Source of the DNA: Brevundimonas sp. UBA5713
GTDB taxonomy: Bacteria; Pseudomonadota; Alphaproteobacteria; Caulobacterales; Caulobacteraceae
Reading direction: 5' to 3'
Length of the DNA: 39,102 nt
NCBI RefSeq assembly: GCF_002419815.1
Contig: NZ_DIGV01000044.1
Location: 16,591 to 55,692 of the forward strand
This document shows positions 7,827-15,656 of this stretch, piece after piece. The stretch's first letter is position 1; each line of letters starts with the position of its first letter. The position numbers were made by a program, and so were the translations under genes. The notes beneath the pieces were generated by a model that saw only the letters and a list, made by a program, of their open reading frames with translations, had not been told where the DNA came from and ran no database searches.

Positions 7827-8426
7827 TCACGGCAGGATTTCGACCCGCTCGGACACTAGGGGGCGGGGCCGCTCCAGCGGACCTTCGGGCAGGGTTCCAA
7901 TGTGGATGAAGCCCGCAACCTTTTCGCCGTCCTTCACGCCGAACAGGGCCAGCGCCTCGGCATCAAAGCTGTACCAGTCGGTAATCCAGCTGGCGCTATA
8001 GCCCAGCGCATTGGCGGCGTGTTCAAGGTTCATGCACACGGCACCGGCGGACAGTTCCTGTTCCCAGACCGGCACCTTATGGCCCTGGATCGGGCTGCTT
8101 ACGACCAGCACCGTGAGTGGCGGATTGGCCAACTTGCCCAGCACGGCCTTGCCCTTGACCGGATCGGGCAGGCGCCCGGTCATGGCCGTCAGCTTTTGCA
8201 CCAGATCGGCGCGGGTTTGCGGACCCAGCACCACCAGCCGCCACGGGGCCAGCTTGCCGTGGTCGGGCGATCGCAGGGCCAGCGACAGCAGGGTTTGCAG
8301 GTCGTCGCCTTGGGGCGCGGGGGCGGTAAGGTTCTGGGCGGGTGCCGAGCGGCGCGTGTTCAGGCGCTGCAACAGCTCTTCGGAACGGACGGGCAGGGGC
8401 AGGGCGCGTGATACATCTTCGGTCAT
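7827..8426 (-). CDS. Nitroreductase family protein, YdjA-like
   Basis: A 199-residue FMN-dependent NAD(P)H oxidoreductase of the small YdjA type, slightly longer at the N-terminus than E. coli YdjA (183). RLNTRRSAPAQNL near residue 21 is the flavin-phosphate Arg-Arg-Ser motif. ALRSPDHGKLAPWRLVV (51-67) carries the Pro-His-Lys-Pro-Trp flavin contact, and AANALGYSASWITDWYSF holds the dimer-side Gly-rich turn. Natural substrates of this group are unclear; family members reduce nitroaromatics and quinones weakly. The start lies only 21 bases from the divergent NUDIX gene's first possible start. Confidence 0.88.
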   Translation of the reverse strand: MTEDVSRALPLPVRSEELLQRLNTRRSAPAQNLTAPAPQGDDLQTLLSLALRSPDHGKLAPWRLVVLGPQTRADLVQKLTAMTGRLPDPVKGKAVLGKLANPPLTVLVVSSPIQGHKVPVWEQELSAGAVCMNLEHAANALGYSASWITDWYSFDAEALALFGVKDGEKVAGFIHIGTLPEGPLERPRPLVSERVEILP

Positions 8427-8447
8427 GACACCTAGCTAGGATTTCCG

Positions 8448-9129
8448 GTGCAGAAACGCCATATCGGCGGGATGAAGATTATCCGACAGATTGATCCGGC
8501 ATGGGCCGCGGACCTGCCTGAACAGCCGCAGGGGCAGAGTCACGGCGAGGAAACCCTGATCGAAAATCCGTGGCTGAGGGTCACCCGTCATCCCGTCACA
8601 GCGCCTACCGGACAGGACGCGGATTATTGGGTGGTGCGCCCCAAGAATGTCGGCACGGGCGTGCTGCCGCTGCATGGGGACGGTACGGTCACTCTGGTGG
8701 GGCAGCACCGCTTTGCTTTGATGCGCTACAGCTGGGAAATGCCGGAGGGCGGCGCGCCTATGGACGAGGACCCGTTTGAAGCCATCCAGCGCGAACTGCG
8801 CGAAGAAGCGGGCCTTAAGGCCGAGCACTGGGCACAGGTGCTGGATATGGACCTGTCCAACTCAGTCACTGACGAGCGCGCCATCTGTTGGCTGGCGTGG
8901 GGGCTTTAGCGAACTGGAGCGCGAGCCTGATCCGACCGAGGTGTTCGCCGAGGCGCGGGTGCCTTTTATGGACCTGCTGGCCGAGATCGAACGCGGCGCG
9001 GTGCGCGACAGTTTGACTGTCGCGACGGCTTACCGCGCCTATCATCTGGCGCGGCTCAGCCTCGACCAAGGTGGGGCGGAAGCTTATGTTCTGCCGCGCG
9101 AACTGGCGCAGGCCATGCTGGGCAGGTAA
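8448..9129 (+). pseudogene. NUDIX hydrolase with a single-base frameshift
   Basis: The first frame runs from GTG 8448 (or ATG 8472) to TAG 8907-8909. A perfect NUDIX box lies at residues 101-123 of the GTG form, G-x5-E-x7-R-E-L-R-E-E-x-G-L, preceded by WEMPEGG as in ADP-ribose/GDP-mannose pyrophosphatase-like members. After AWGL the frame stops, yet the next frame carries on with SELEREPDPTEVFAEARVPF and ends at 9129. In this group a Leu followed by a PDPTE-type segment is the normal continuation. Deleting one T from 8905-8907 restores a 226-residue protein. The box is intact, so the enzyme would be active if the indel is an error. A GTG start with AGGA 6 bases upstream is plausible; ATG 8472 is the alternative. 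Confidence 0.82.
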
Positions 9130-9155
9130 GATAGGGGCCAAGCACAGGAAACATC

Positions 9156-9992
9156 ATGGCCAAGCTGGAAGTGATTTCAGGTTCGGGGAACGCCCGCGAC
9201 AACGACCTTTGGGCGACCCTTCGGGACGCCGCGGAGGCGGCTGCGCGCGAGGAGCCGCAACTGGCTTCCCAGTTGAATGCAGTGATCCTGTCGCACGATG
9301 ATCTTGGCGGTGCGCTGAGTTTCCAGATCGCCCGCAAACTGGGTGATGCCGAACTGGGGGCGATGACGGTGCGCGAAGTGGCTCTATCGGCCTATCAGGC
9401 GGACCCCTCGATTGTGGCTGCCGCCGAGGCCGATCTGATCGCGGTGCAGGAGCGTGATCCGGCGATCCGCAATCTGTTGCAGCCGTTCCTGTACTTCAAA
9501 GGGTTTCAGGCGCTGCAAGGCTGGCGCGTGGCGCACTGGCTGTGGGAACAGGGGCGTGACACCCTGGCCTTTCACTTCCAGAGCCGGATTTCCGAACTGT
9601 TCCAACTGGACATCCACCCCGCCGCCCGCATCGGCAAGAGCGTCTTTATCGACCATGGCACCGGCATCGTGATCGGCGAGACGGCTGTAGTGGGTGACGA
9701 GGTGTCCATGCTGCACGCGGTGACGCTGGGCGGTACGGGGGCCGAGCGCGGCGACCGTCACCCCAAGATCGGCAAAGGCGTGCTGCTGGGGGCCGGTGCC
9801 AAGGTGCTGGGCAATATCGAGATTGGTGACTATGCCAAGATTGCCTCGGGCTCGGTGGTGCTGAAGCCTGTACCGGCAGGCTGCACGGCGGCGGGCGTTC
9901 CGGCGCGCATCGTCAACTGCCCGACCGACGCCACCCCTGCGCGGACCATGGACCACACCTTGGCCGACATTGTGTATGATTTCGTGATCTGA
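9156..9992 (+). CDS. cysE: Serine O-acetyltransferase CysE
   Basis: CysE makes O-acetylserine from serine and acetyl-CoA, the first committed step of cysteine synthesis. An N-terminal helical domain (about 1-150) is followed by the left-handed hexapeptide-repeat beta-helix. The catalytic pair Asp152 (LDIHP) and His167 (DHGTG) has the same 15-residue spacing as in the E. coli enzyme. HAVTLGGTG and RHPKIGKGVLLGAGAKVLG follow. The C-terminus ends in Ile (DFVI), the terminal residue that classically inserts into cysteine synthase CysK to form the complex. AGGAAA precedes ATG 9156. Cys feedback is expected from the family. Confidence 0.97.
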   Translation: MAKLEVISGSGNARDNDLWATLRDAAEAAAREEPQLASQLNAVILSHDDLGGALSFQIARKLGDAELGAMTVREVALSAYQADPSIVAAAEADLIAVQERDPAIRNLLQPFLYFKGFQALQGWRVAHWLWEQGRDTLAFHFQSRISELFQLDIHPAARIGKSVFIDHGTGIVIGETAVVGDEVSMLHAVTLGGTGAERGDRHPKIGKGVLLGAGAKVLGNIEIGDYAKIASGSVVLKPVPAGCTAAGVPARIVNCPTDATPARTMDHTLADIVYDFVI

Positions 9993-10092
9993 TCACGCCC
10001 AGACATGCCTGTGGACGCATGCGCTGCGGGCTTTTCATTCGCGGGCGGCTTCTCTAGGGTCCGCCGCTAACACGTAGAACGAGGCCATCCCC

Positions 10093-10299
10093 GTGAAAGA
10101 ATCCGATCTCAAGCGCGTCGAGACCCACCTGAAGCGCACCTTCAACCACGGTGGTATCAAGGTGAAGGCCCGCAAGGTTGCCGACTCTGCCGAAGTCTAT
10201 GTCGATGACGAGTTCATCGGCGTGGTCTTCGAAGACGAAGACGAGGCTGGCTCCTTCATGTTCGAAATGGCCATCCTGTCGGAAGATCTGGAAGGCTGA
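10093..10299 (+). CDS. DUF3126 family protein
   Basis: A 68-residue protein starting at GTG 10093. The pattern of an N-terminal helix (SDLKRVETHLKRTFN), then strands IKVKARK, AEVYVDDEFIGVVFEDED and an acidic end matches DUF3126, a family largely confined to Alphaproteobacteria and often found beside cysE. The conserved-looking centre is DEFIGVVFEDED. It has no signal peptide. Function is unknown; linkage to cysE, 100 bases upstream, hints at cysteine or sulfur metabolism, but that is inference from position only. Confidence 0.8.
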   Translation: MKESDLKRVETHLKRTFNHGGIKVKARKVADSAEVYVDDEFIGVVFEDEDEAGSFMFEMAILSEDLEG

Positions 10300-10324
10300 T
10301 CCCCTCTCGGGCTTCGACATACAA

Positions 10325-10358
10325 AAAGGGCCGGTGGTTTTGCCACCGGCCCTTTGTC
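10325..10358. terminator. Bidirectional hairpin terminator
   Basis: A long stem AAAGGGCCGGTGG (10325-10337) pairs with CCACCGGCCCTTT (10343-10355) across a 5-base loop. It is shared by the DUF3126 gene and the convergent Ala/Lys-rich gene ending at 10367. Confidence 0.9.
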
Positions 10359-10366
10359 TTTGGGGC

Positions 10367-11101
10367 TTAGCGTTTGAAGACGCCCCGCAGTCGCTCGAAC
10401 AAGCCCGGCTTCTTCTCGGGTGCAGGTGGCGGGCTGGGCTCGACCTGCGGACGCACCTCGGGGGCATCGGGGATGGTGTCGATGGTGTCGGCCTTGATGG
10501 CGGGCTTGGGCTTGGCTGCAGTGGACGTGGCCCGCACCGGAGCAGAGGCTGCGGTCGGCTTGGCGACGGGTGCGACGACGGCGTCTTCGGTCTTGGACTT
10601 GCTGCCAGCGGCGCGGGTCGGGGTCTTGCGGGTACCGGCCGGCTTGGCGCCCGTACTCTTGGAGGTGACGCTCTTAGACGTGGTGCTCTTGGAGCCGGTC
10701 TTGGCGGCAGCCGGTTTGGCGGCGGTGGCCTTTGCCGCCGGAGCCTTGGTGGCCGCCGGCTTGGCCGAGGTGGTTTTTGCAGCGGCGGCTTTGGCGGTGG
10801 TTGTCTTTGCGGCAGCGGGCGGCATGGCCGTCGCGGGCTTGGCCTCGGCCGCTTTCGGTGCTGCCGCCTTCGATGCAGACGCGGTCTTGGCGGCCGCGGG
10901 TTTGGCAGCAGTGGTGGCCGCAGCGGTTACGGCCGGTTTGGCTGCGGCTTTGGTGGTCTTGGCCGGCGCTTTGGCGGTTTTTGCTTCATCTGCAGCCGGT
11001 TTTGCGGCAGAAGCCTTCGACTTCGTCGCGGCTTTGGGTTTGGAAGCGCTTGCGGCCGCTTTGGGTGCGGCGGACTTGGATTCCGTTGGTGCCTTGGCCA
11101 T
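10367..11101 (-). CDS. Histone H1-like Ala/Lys/Pro-rich low-complexity protein
   Basis: A 244-residue, very basic protein. Residues 1 to about 190 are almost entirely Ala, Lys, Pro, Ser and Thr in imperfect units of the AAAK, AKPAA and KTT type, as in histone H1-like nucleoid proteins. A proline-rich acidic linker follows (about 200-228, PEVRPQVEPSPPPAP). The chain ends in a structured-looking tail, EKKPGLFERLRGVFKR, a likely amphipathic basic helix. It has no signal peptide or membrane segment. DNA or RNA binding through the basic part is plausible; the tail may dock on a partner or membrane. ATG 11101 has GGGA a few bases upstream. It diverges from prmA across 87 bases. The opposite strand also has long open frames here; they are a by-product of the biased codons. 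Confidence 0.75.
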   Translation of the reverse strand: MAKAPTESKSAAPKAAASASKPKAATKSKASAAKPAADEAKTAKAPAKTTKAAAKPAVTAAATTAAKPAAAKTASASKAAAPKAAEAKPATAMPPAAAKTTTAKAAAAKTTSAKPAATKAPAAKATAAKPAAAKTGSKSTTSKSVTSKSTGAKPAGTRKTPTRAAGSKSKTEDAVVAPVAKPTAASAPVRATSTAAKPKPAIKADTIDTIPDAPEVRPQVEPSPPPAPEKKPGLFERLRGVFKR

Positions 11102-11188
11102 GTATTCCCAACCCCCTGATTGGTCGCGGCGGAACGACCCGCCTACGTGTGTGTCCTCTCTCTGTTATCATATCGGTGATTTTTGGAA

Positions 11189-12058
11189 ATGTCGGAATCT
11201 GCTCTTCAAGTGATTGCTCGCGGTTTGCGTGCTCCGGCCGAGGCTGGCGCGTCTGCGATCGATGCCGACGTCCTGCTGGAAGGCGCGACCTATTCCATTC
11301 TCGAGGAAGACGAGGACAAGGGCATCTGGCGCATCGACGCCTTCCCGACCACTGACGAGGAAGCCAAGGGCATCGAGGCCCATTTGCGCGCCATCGACGG
11401 TCTGGAAGTCATCGTCGAGAAGCTGGCCGATGCCGACTGGCTGGCCATGAGTTTGTCGGGCCTGCCGCCGGTCAAGGCGGGGCGCTTCTTCGTCTATGGC
11501 GCACACGATCAGGGCAAGGTGCCCGAGGGCCGCGTGACGCTGAAGATCGACGCGGGCGCAGCCTTCGGCACCGGCCACCACGGCACGACCGTCGGCTGCC
11601 TCCAGGCCTTCGACGTTCTTCTGGACAAGGGCGAGACCTTCGAGAAGGTTCTGGACGTGGGCTGTGGCACCGGCGTGCTGGCCATTGCAGCGGCCAAGAC
11701 CGGTACCCCGATTGCCGTCGGCACCGACATTGACGAAGCCTCCGCCCGCATCGCCAATGAGAATGCCGAGATCAACGACGCCAAATGCGAGTTCTATTTT
11801 GCCAGCGGTCTGAACGACGCCCGCGTCGCCCAGCACATGCCGTATGATCTGGTGTTCGCCAATATTCTGGCGGCACCGCTGGTCGAACTGGCCCCCGAGA
11901 TTGCCCAGTCGCTGAAGAAGGGTGGCGTGGCGATTCTGTCCGGCCTGTTGAAGACGCAGGAGGAACGTATCCTCGACGCCTATCGTCCGTTGGGTTTTGT
12001 CGTCGAACAGACCATCCACAACGACGCCTGGTCCGCCCTGCAACTGCGCAAGGCCTAA
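11189..12058 (+). CDS. prmA: Ribosomal protein L11 methyltransferase PrmA
   Basis: PrmA trimethylates the N-terminus and lysines of ribosomal protein L11. This 289-residue protein has an N-terminal substrate-recognition domain (1 to about 95), then the linker and a Rossmann methyltransferase domain. AFGTGHHGTT (125-134) is the PrmA active-site loop, VLDVGCGTGVLAIAA (154-168) is S-adenosylmethionine motif I, and VFANILAAPL is the N-P-P-Y-type motif IV variant of the family. ATG 11189 is preferred over in-frame TTG 11183. A strong terminator follows at 12070. Confidence 0.93.
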   Translation: MSESALQVIARGLRAPAEAGASAIDADVLLEGATYSILEEDEDKGIWRIDAFPTTDEEAKGIEAHLRAIDGLEVIVEKLADADWLAMSLSGLPPVKAGRFFVYGAHDQGKVPEGRVTLKIDAGAAFGTGHHGTTVGCLQAFDVLLDKGETFEKVLDVGCGTGVLAIAAAKTGTPIAVGTDIDEASARIANENAEINDAKCEFYFASGLNDARVAQHMPYDLVFANILAAPLVELAPEIAQSLKKGGVAILSGLLKTQEERILDAYRPLGFVVEQTIHNDAWSALQLRKA

Positions 12059-12069
12059 GACCTTGAGAG

Positions 12070-12093
12070 CGGGGGCTTCGGCCCCCGTTTTTT
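12070..12093 (+). terminator. Rho-independent terminator after prmA
   Basis: The stem CGGGGGC (12070-12076) pairs with GCCCCCG (12081-12087) around a TTCG tetraloop, followed by six T. Confidence 0.95.
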
Positions 12094-12154
12094 ATTGGCG
12101 GTTTTGCGTCGTCTGCCTCTGGAATACGCGGTTCCTCAGGCGTAGTCAGGAGGC

Positions 12155-13978
12155 ATGAGACAGCATTTCGACGAAACCACCGATCCTTCGTTTGGCGCAA
12201 AGCACCTGCCGCTAGTGCGGGCCGAAATGGCGAAACAGGGCCTTGATGGCCTGTTGGTGCCGCACGAAGACGAGCACCAGAACGAATACTTGCCCGATGC
12301 CAACGAGCGTCTGGCATGGGTGACGGGCTTCACCGGTTCGGCCGGTGCGGGCGTGGTGTTTGCCGACAAGGCCGCTGTTTTCGTCGATGGCCGCTACACG
12401 GTTCAGGTGAAGGCCCAGACCGACGACGCATTGTTCTCGCGCGTTCCGCTGGGCGAACAAAACAAGTGGTTGTCCGAAAACCTCAAGGCCGGTCAGGTCA
12501 TCGGCTATGACCCGCGCCTGCACAGCCCCGATGCGCTGGACGCCATTCGCGCCGCCGTCGAAAAGGCTGGCGGTTCGCTAAAGGCCGTTGAGGGAAATCC
12601 CATTGATCTGGCGTGGAGCGACCGCCCGAGCCAGCCTCAGGCTCCGGTCGTTCCGCATCCCGAAGAATACGCTGGTGAAAGTGCCGCCTCCAAGCGCGCC
12701 CGCATCGGTGAGGCAATTGCAGACAAGGGCGCAGACGTAGCTGTCCTGACCGCACCGTCGTCTCTGGCGTGGTTGTTCAACATCCGTGGCGGTGACGTGA
12801 TCCGCACCCCGTTGCCTTTGGGGCAGGCGATTGTTCGTGCAGACGGTTCGGCCAGCATCTTCCTCGATCCGGCCAAGGTCACTAATGAGCTGCCCGCATG
12901 GCTGGGCGATTCTGTGGTTCTGGAAGCACCGGAAGCTCTCGAAGGCGCACTGGCCAAGCTGTCGGGCCAGAAGGTGATGATCGATCCGGCCATTTCCTCG
13001 GCCTGGTATTTCGAACAGCTTCACGGTGCAGGTGCCAAGATTGTCCGCGCCATGGACCCGTGCGCCATTCCGCGCGCTTGCAAGAACGAAGTCGAGATAG
13101 AGGGCAGCCGCCGTGCCCATATCCGCGACGGTGCGGCTCTGACGCGCTTCCTTCACTGGGTCGATACGGTGGCTCAGGAGGAACTGCCGGACGAACGCGA
13201 AGTGGTCGAGGCACTGGAGCGTTTCCGCGAGGCCACGGGCGAACTGAAAGACCTGTCGTTCGACACCATCGCGGGCGTGGCCGCCAACGGTGCCCTGCCG
13301 CACTACAAACCGGTCGGCTCGACCATCCGCAAGATGGAGCAGGGCAGCCTGCTGTTGGTGGACGGCGGCGGCCAGTATCTGGACGGCACCACGGACGTGA
13401 CCCGTACCATGGCCATCGGCGAGGGCACCGATGAACAGCGCCGTATGTTCACGCTGGTCCTCAAGGGCCACATCGCCATGGCGACCATCCGCTTCCCTGC
13501 GGGCGTCTCGGGCATGCACCTCGATGCCATCGCCCGCCAGCACCTGTGGAACGCCGGATTCGACTATGATCACGGCACCGGCCACGGCGTCGGCTCCTAC
13601 CTCGGTGTCCACGAAGGCCCTCAGCGTATCGCCAACTGGGGCACCACCCAGCCTCTGCTGACGGGCATGATCCTGTCGAACGAGCCGGGCTATTACCGCG
13701 AAGGTACGTGGGGCATCCGTATCGAAACCCTGCAAGTCGTCACCGCGCCGTCGGTGCCGGAAGGCGGCGAGCGCCCGATGCATGGCTTCGAGCAACTCAC
13801 GCTTGCCCCGCTGGATCGCAAACTGATCGACGCGAACCTGCTAACCCCGCAGGAGCGCCAGTATGTCGACGACTATCACGCCGAGGTGCTGGCCAAGGTC
13901 GGGCCATTGCTGGCCGATGGCGTCCAGAAGGATGAGGCGGCTCTGGCCTGGCTGAAAGAGCAGACGCGTCCGCTGTAA
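12155..13978 (+). CDS. Aminopeptidase P family protein (Xaa-Pro aminopeptidase, M24B)
   Basis: A 607-residue three-domain aminopeptidase P of the eukaryotic-APP1-like kind, which removes N-terminal residues before proline. Two creatinase-like N-terminal domains (about 15-150 and 165-310) precede the pita-bread catalytic domain. Expected dimetal ligands are Asp403 (VDGGG), Asp414 (DGTTDVTRT), His477 (HGTGHGVG), Glu510 (SNEPGYY) and Glu524 (RIETL); the Asp403-Asp414 spacing of 11 and Asp414-His477 spacing of 63 match human XPNPEP1. No signal peptide, so cytosolic. AGGAGG is present but ends only one base before ATG 12155, an unusually tight spacing; the N-terminus still looks typical of the family. 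Confidence 0.93.
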   Translation: MRQHFDETTDPSFGAKHLPLVRAEMAKQGLDGLLVPHEDEHQNEYLPDANERLAWVTGFTGSAGAGVVFADKAAVFVDGRYTVQVKAQTDDALFSRVPLGEQNKWLSENLKAGQVIGYDPRLHSPDALDAIRAAVEKAGGSLKAVEGNPIDLAWSDRPSQPQAPVVPHPEEYAGESAASKRARIGEAIADKGADVAVLTAPSSLAWLFNIRGGDVIRTPLPLGQAIVRADGSASIFLDPAKVTNELPAWLGDSVVLEAPEALEGALAKLSGQKVMIDPAISSAWYFEQLHGAGAKIVRAMDPCAIPRACKNEVEIEGSRRAHIRDGAALTRFLHWVDTVAQEELPDEREVVEALERFREATGELKDLSFDTIAGVAANGALPHYKPVGSTIRKMEQGSLLLVDGGGQYLDGTTDVTRTMAIGEGTDEQRRMFTLVLKGHIAMATIRFPAGVSGMHLDAIARQHLWNAGFDYDHGTGHGVGSYLGVHEGPQRIANWGTTQPLLTGMILSNEPGYYREGTWGIRIETLQVVTAPSVPEGGERPMHGFEQLTLAPLDRKLIDANLLTPQERQYVDDYHAEVLAKVGPLLADGVQKDEAALAWLKEQTRPL

Positions 13979-13981
13979 TCC

Positions 13982-14359
13982 ATGCTTTCTGCCATAGCCC
14001 TTTTGCTGGCCTGCCAACTGGCGGGTGAGGCTGCCCACCGGTTCCTCGGCGTGCCGATACCGGGGGCAGTGATCGGCATGGGGCTGCTACTGGCCTGGCT
14101 GGCGCTGGTGCGTCGTGAGCGACCGTCGCTGGAATCGGTGACGGGCTGGCTGACGACGCATATGGCCATTCTGTTCGTTCCTGCCGCCGTCGGAGTGATG
14201 CAGGAAGGCGAAGTCCTCAAGGCGCACGGGCTGGCTATTGTTCTGGCGACGGTGGTTTCCACCGTGCTGACCATCGTTGTGACCGCGCTGGTCTTCACTT
14301 GGGCTATCCGCCTTTTCAAACCGGACGAGGATGGGACCGAGGAGGGCAGGGTGCCGTGA
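13982..14359 (+). CDS. lrgA: CidA/LrgA family membrane protein
   Basis: A 125-residue, four-helix inner-membrane protein of the holin-like CidA/LrgA family (E. coli YohJ type). The helices lie at about 1-25, 28-45, 60-85 and 90-115. GVPIPGAVIGMGLLL (23-37) is the hallmark motif. In Staphylococcus this family pairs with LrgB in control of autolysis and pyruvate flux; in Gram-negative bacteria the role is less clear. It begins 3 bases after the aminopeptidase P stop and its own stop overlaps the lrgB start by 4 bases (GTGA), so the three genes are probably one transcript. Confidence 0.85.
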   Translation: MLSAIALLLACQLAGEAAHRFLGVPIPGAVIGMGLLLAWLALVRRERPSLESVTGWLTTHMAILFVPAAVGVMQEGEVLKAHGLAIVLATVVSTVLTIVVTALVFTWAIRLFKPDEDGTEEGRVP

Positions 14360-15045
14360 GCAACGCCTTCGTGACCTTACTATGGATGGCTGCAACCTTG
14401 TTGGTGTTTGCCGGATTTGACCGTGTGTCAAAGCGGTTTGGCCGGCCACCCTTGCTCCACCCCGTCCTGTGGTCGGTGCCGGTGCTGATGGCCGCATTGT
14501 GGGCCACGCGCACGCCCTACGCCGTCTATGCCGATGCAACGCGCTTCATCACATTCCTGCTGGGTCCGGCAGTGGTCTGTATGGCCGTGCCTATCTGGGC
14601 GCAGCGCGCGACGATCCGCAGGCTAGCGCTACCCGTAGGACTGGCTCTTATGGCCGGATCACTAACGGCCATTGTCTCGGCGGTCGGGATCGTTTGGGCC
14701 TTTGGTGCGCCCGAGGCCGTGCTGGCGAGTATGGCCCCTCGCGCCGCGACTTCGCCCGTCGGCATGGCCGTTGCGGAAACGCTGGGCGGCATTCCGGCGC
14801 TGGCGGCGGTGATTATCGTCTTTTCCGGAGTGTTGGGGGCGATGATCGCGACGCCGCTGCTGAACCTGATGCGGATGAAGGACTATCGCGTGCGGGGCTT
14901 TGCTGTCGGGGTGTCGGCTCACGGCGTCGGCTCGGCCCGCGCCTTTCAGGTCAGCAAGGTGGCAGGGGCCTATGCCGGTTTGGGGATGGCCTTGAACGCC
15001 GTGATGACGACCGTACTGTTGTCGATCTTTGCAGCCCTGATCTGA
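14356..15045 (+). CDS. lrgB: LrgB family membrane protein
   Basis: A 229-residue polytopic membrane protein, partner of the preceding LrgA-like protein. Landmarks are PPLLHPVLWSVPVLM near residues 27-41, ATRFITFLLGPAVVCMAVPI (the family's F-x-L-G-P-A-x-V-x-L-A-V-P motif), APRAATSPVGMAVAE near 127-141 and the C-terminal AHGVGSARAFQ. GTG 14356 is chosen: it overlaps the upstream stop as GTGA and GGAGGG lies just upstream at about 14341. The pair is followed at once by a strong terminator. Confidence 0.9.
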   Translation: MSNAFVTLLWMAATLLVFAGFDRVSKRFGRPPLLHPVLWSVPVLMAALWATRTPYAVYADATRFITFLLGPAVVCMAVPIWAQRATIRRLALPVGLALMAGSLTAIVSAVGIVWAFGAPEAVLASMAPRAATSPVGMAVAETLGGIPALAAVIIVFSGVLGAMIATPLLNLMRMKDYRVRGFAVGVSAHGVGSARAFQVSKVAGAYAGLGMALNAVMTTVLLSIFAALI

Positions 15046-15051
15046 GCCATC

Positions 15052-15086
15052 AAAAAAGCCCCCGCAGTGGTCCTGCGGGGGCTTTT
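15052..15086. terminator. Bidirectional hairpin terminator
   Basis: A long stem around AGCCCCCGCAG and CTGCGGGGGCT has an A-run on the left and a TTTT run on the right. It lies between the lrgB stop and the convergent DUF2147 gene. Confidence 0.93.
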
Positions 15087-15108
15087 CATTTCGGGGCCTT
15101 GGCGTGGC

Positions 15109-15531
15109 TTACTGCACGCGGGTCCAGGTCTGGGTCTTGCACAGCGGGGCGACAATGCAGCCGCGCAGACGCAGGGTGTTGTCATTGGTCATGGTGATGG
15201 TGCCGCGATAGGTGCCACCATCCTCGGGGTTATAGACCGAGCCACCGCGCCATTCGGTCGGACCGCCCGTAAAGCCCGACAGCATGCGAAGGCCGCGCAG
15301 GGTGCGGGTGCGCTGGCTTTCGTCCTTGTTGCGAATGTCGCGTTGATCCGGATTGGCGCGGATCTGGGCAGAGGTGACGAGCGTGCCGCACAGGGCGCTG
15401 CCGCAGCGTTCGATGCGGACCTGACCGCCATTGGTCGGGGTTTGCCACAGGCCGGTCGGATCACCCGCCAGAGCCGGTGCTGCAAATGCGGAAACGGCCA
15501 AAGCCGCGGCGGCGAAAATCGTGGTCTTCAT
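15109..15531 (-). CDS. DUF2147 domain-containing exported protein
   Basis: A 140-residue protein with a clear Sec signal peptide (residues 1-22, ending APALA). The mature part begins DPTGLWQTPTNGGQVRIERC, the normal opening of DUF2147. It goes on with a GTLV strand, an RGG-x-x-YNPEDGGTYRG segment near residues 95-108 and the closing LRLRGCIVAP. Four cysteines (CGSALC and the late C-I-V-A-P-L-C) could form two disulfides in the periplasm. Function is unknown; the fold is expected to be a small beta-barrel like calycins. It is probably its own transcript, preceded by an AT-rich 125-base gap (15532-15656). Confidence 0.82.
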   Translation of the reverse strand: MKTTIFAAAALAVSAFAAPALAGDPTGLWQTPTNGGQVRIERCGSALCGTLVTSAQIRANPDQRDIRNKDESQRTRTLRGLRMLSGFTGGPTEWRGGSVYNPEDGGTYRGTITMTNDNTLRLRGCIVAPLCKTQTWTRVQ

Positions 15532-15656
15532 GGTGCGTACTTCCCATTGGCCGGATCACGGGGAGATGGATCCGTTGCCTACAGGTTGCGACCGGATTTC
15601 GTTATAAACAAGACCAAAAATTATGACGTTTTCTGTTTTTAAAACCGGACCTTAGG

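Noticed and set aside
10178..11213. Two long plus-strand frames opposite the Ala/Lys-rich gene (Gly/Arg/Cys-rich and Ala/Val-rich)
   Set aside because: Both arise from the repetitive GCC/AAG codons of the minus-strand gene read backwards; they lack ribosome sites and run through the shared terminator.
12578..13795. Minus-strand open frame of 405 codons opposite aminopeptidase P
   Set aside because: Its mirror-image protein is Arg/Gln/His-rich low complexity, while the plus strand has all metal ligands.
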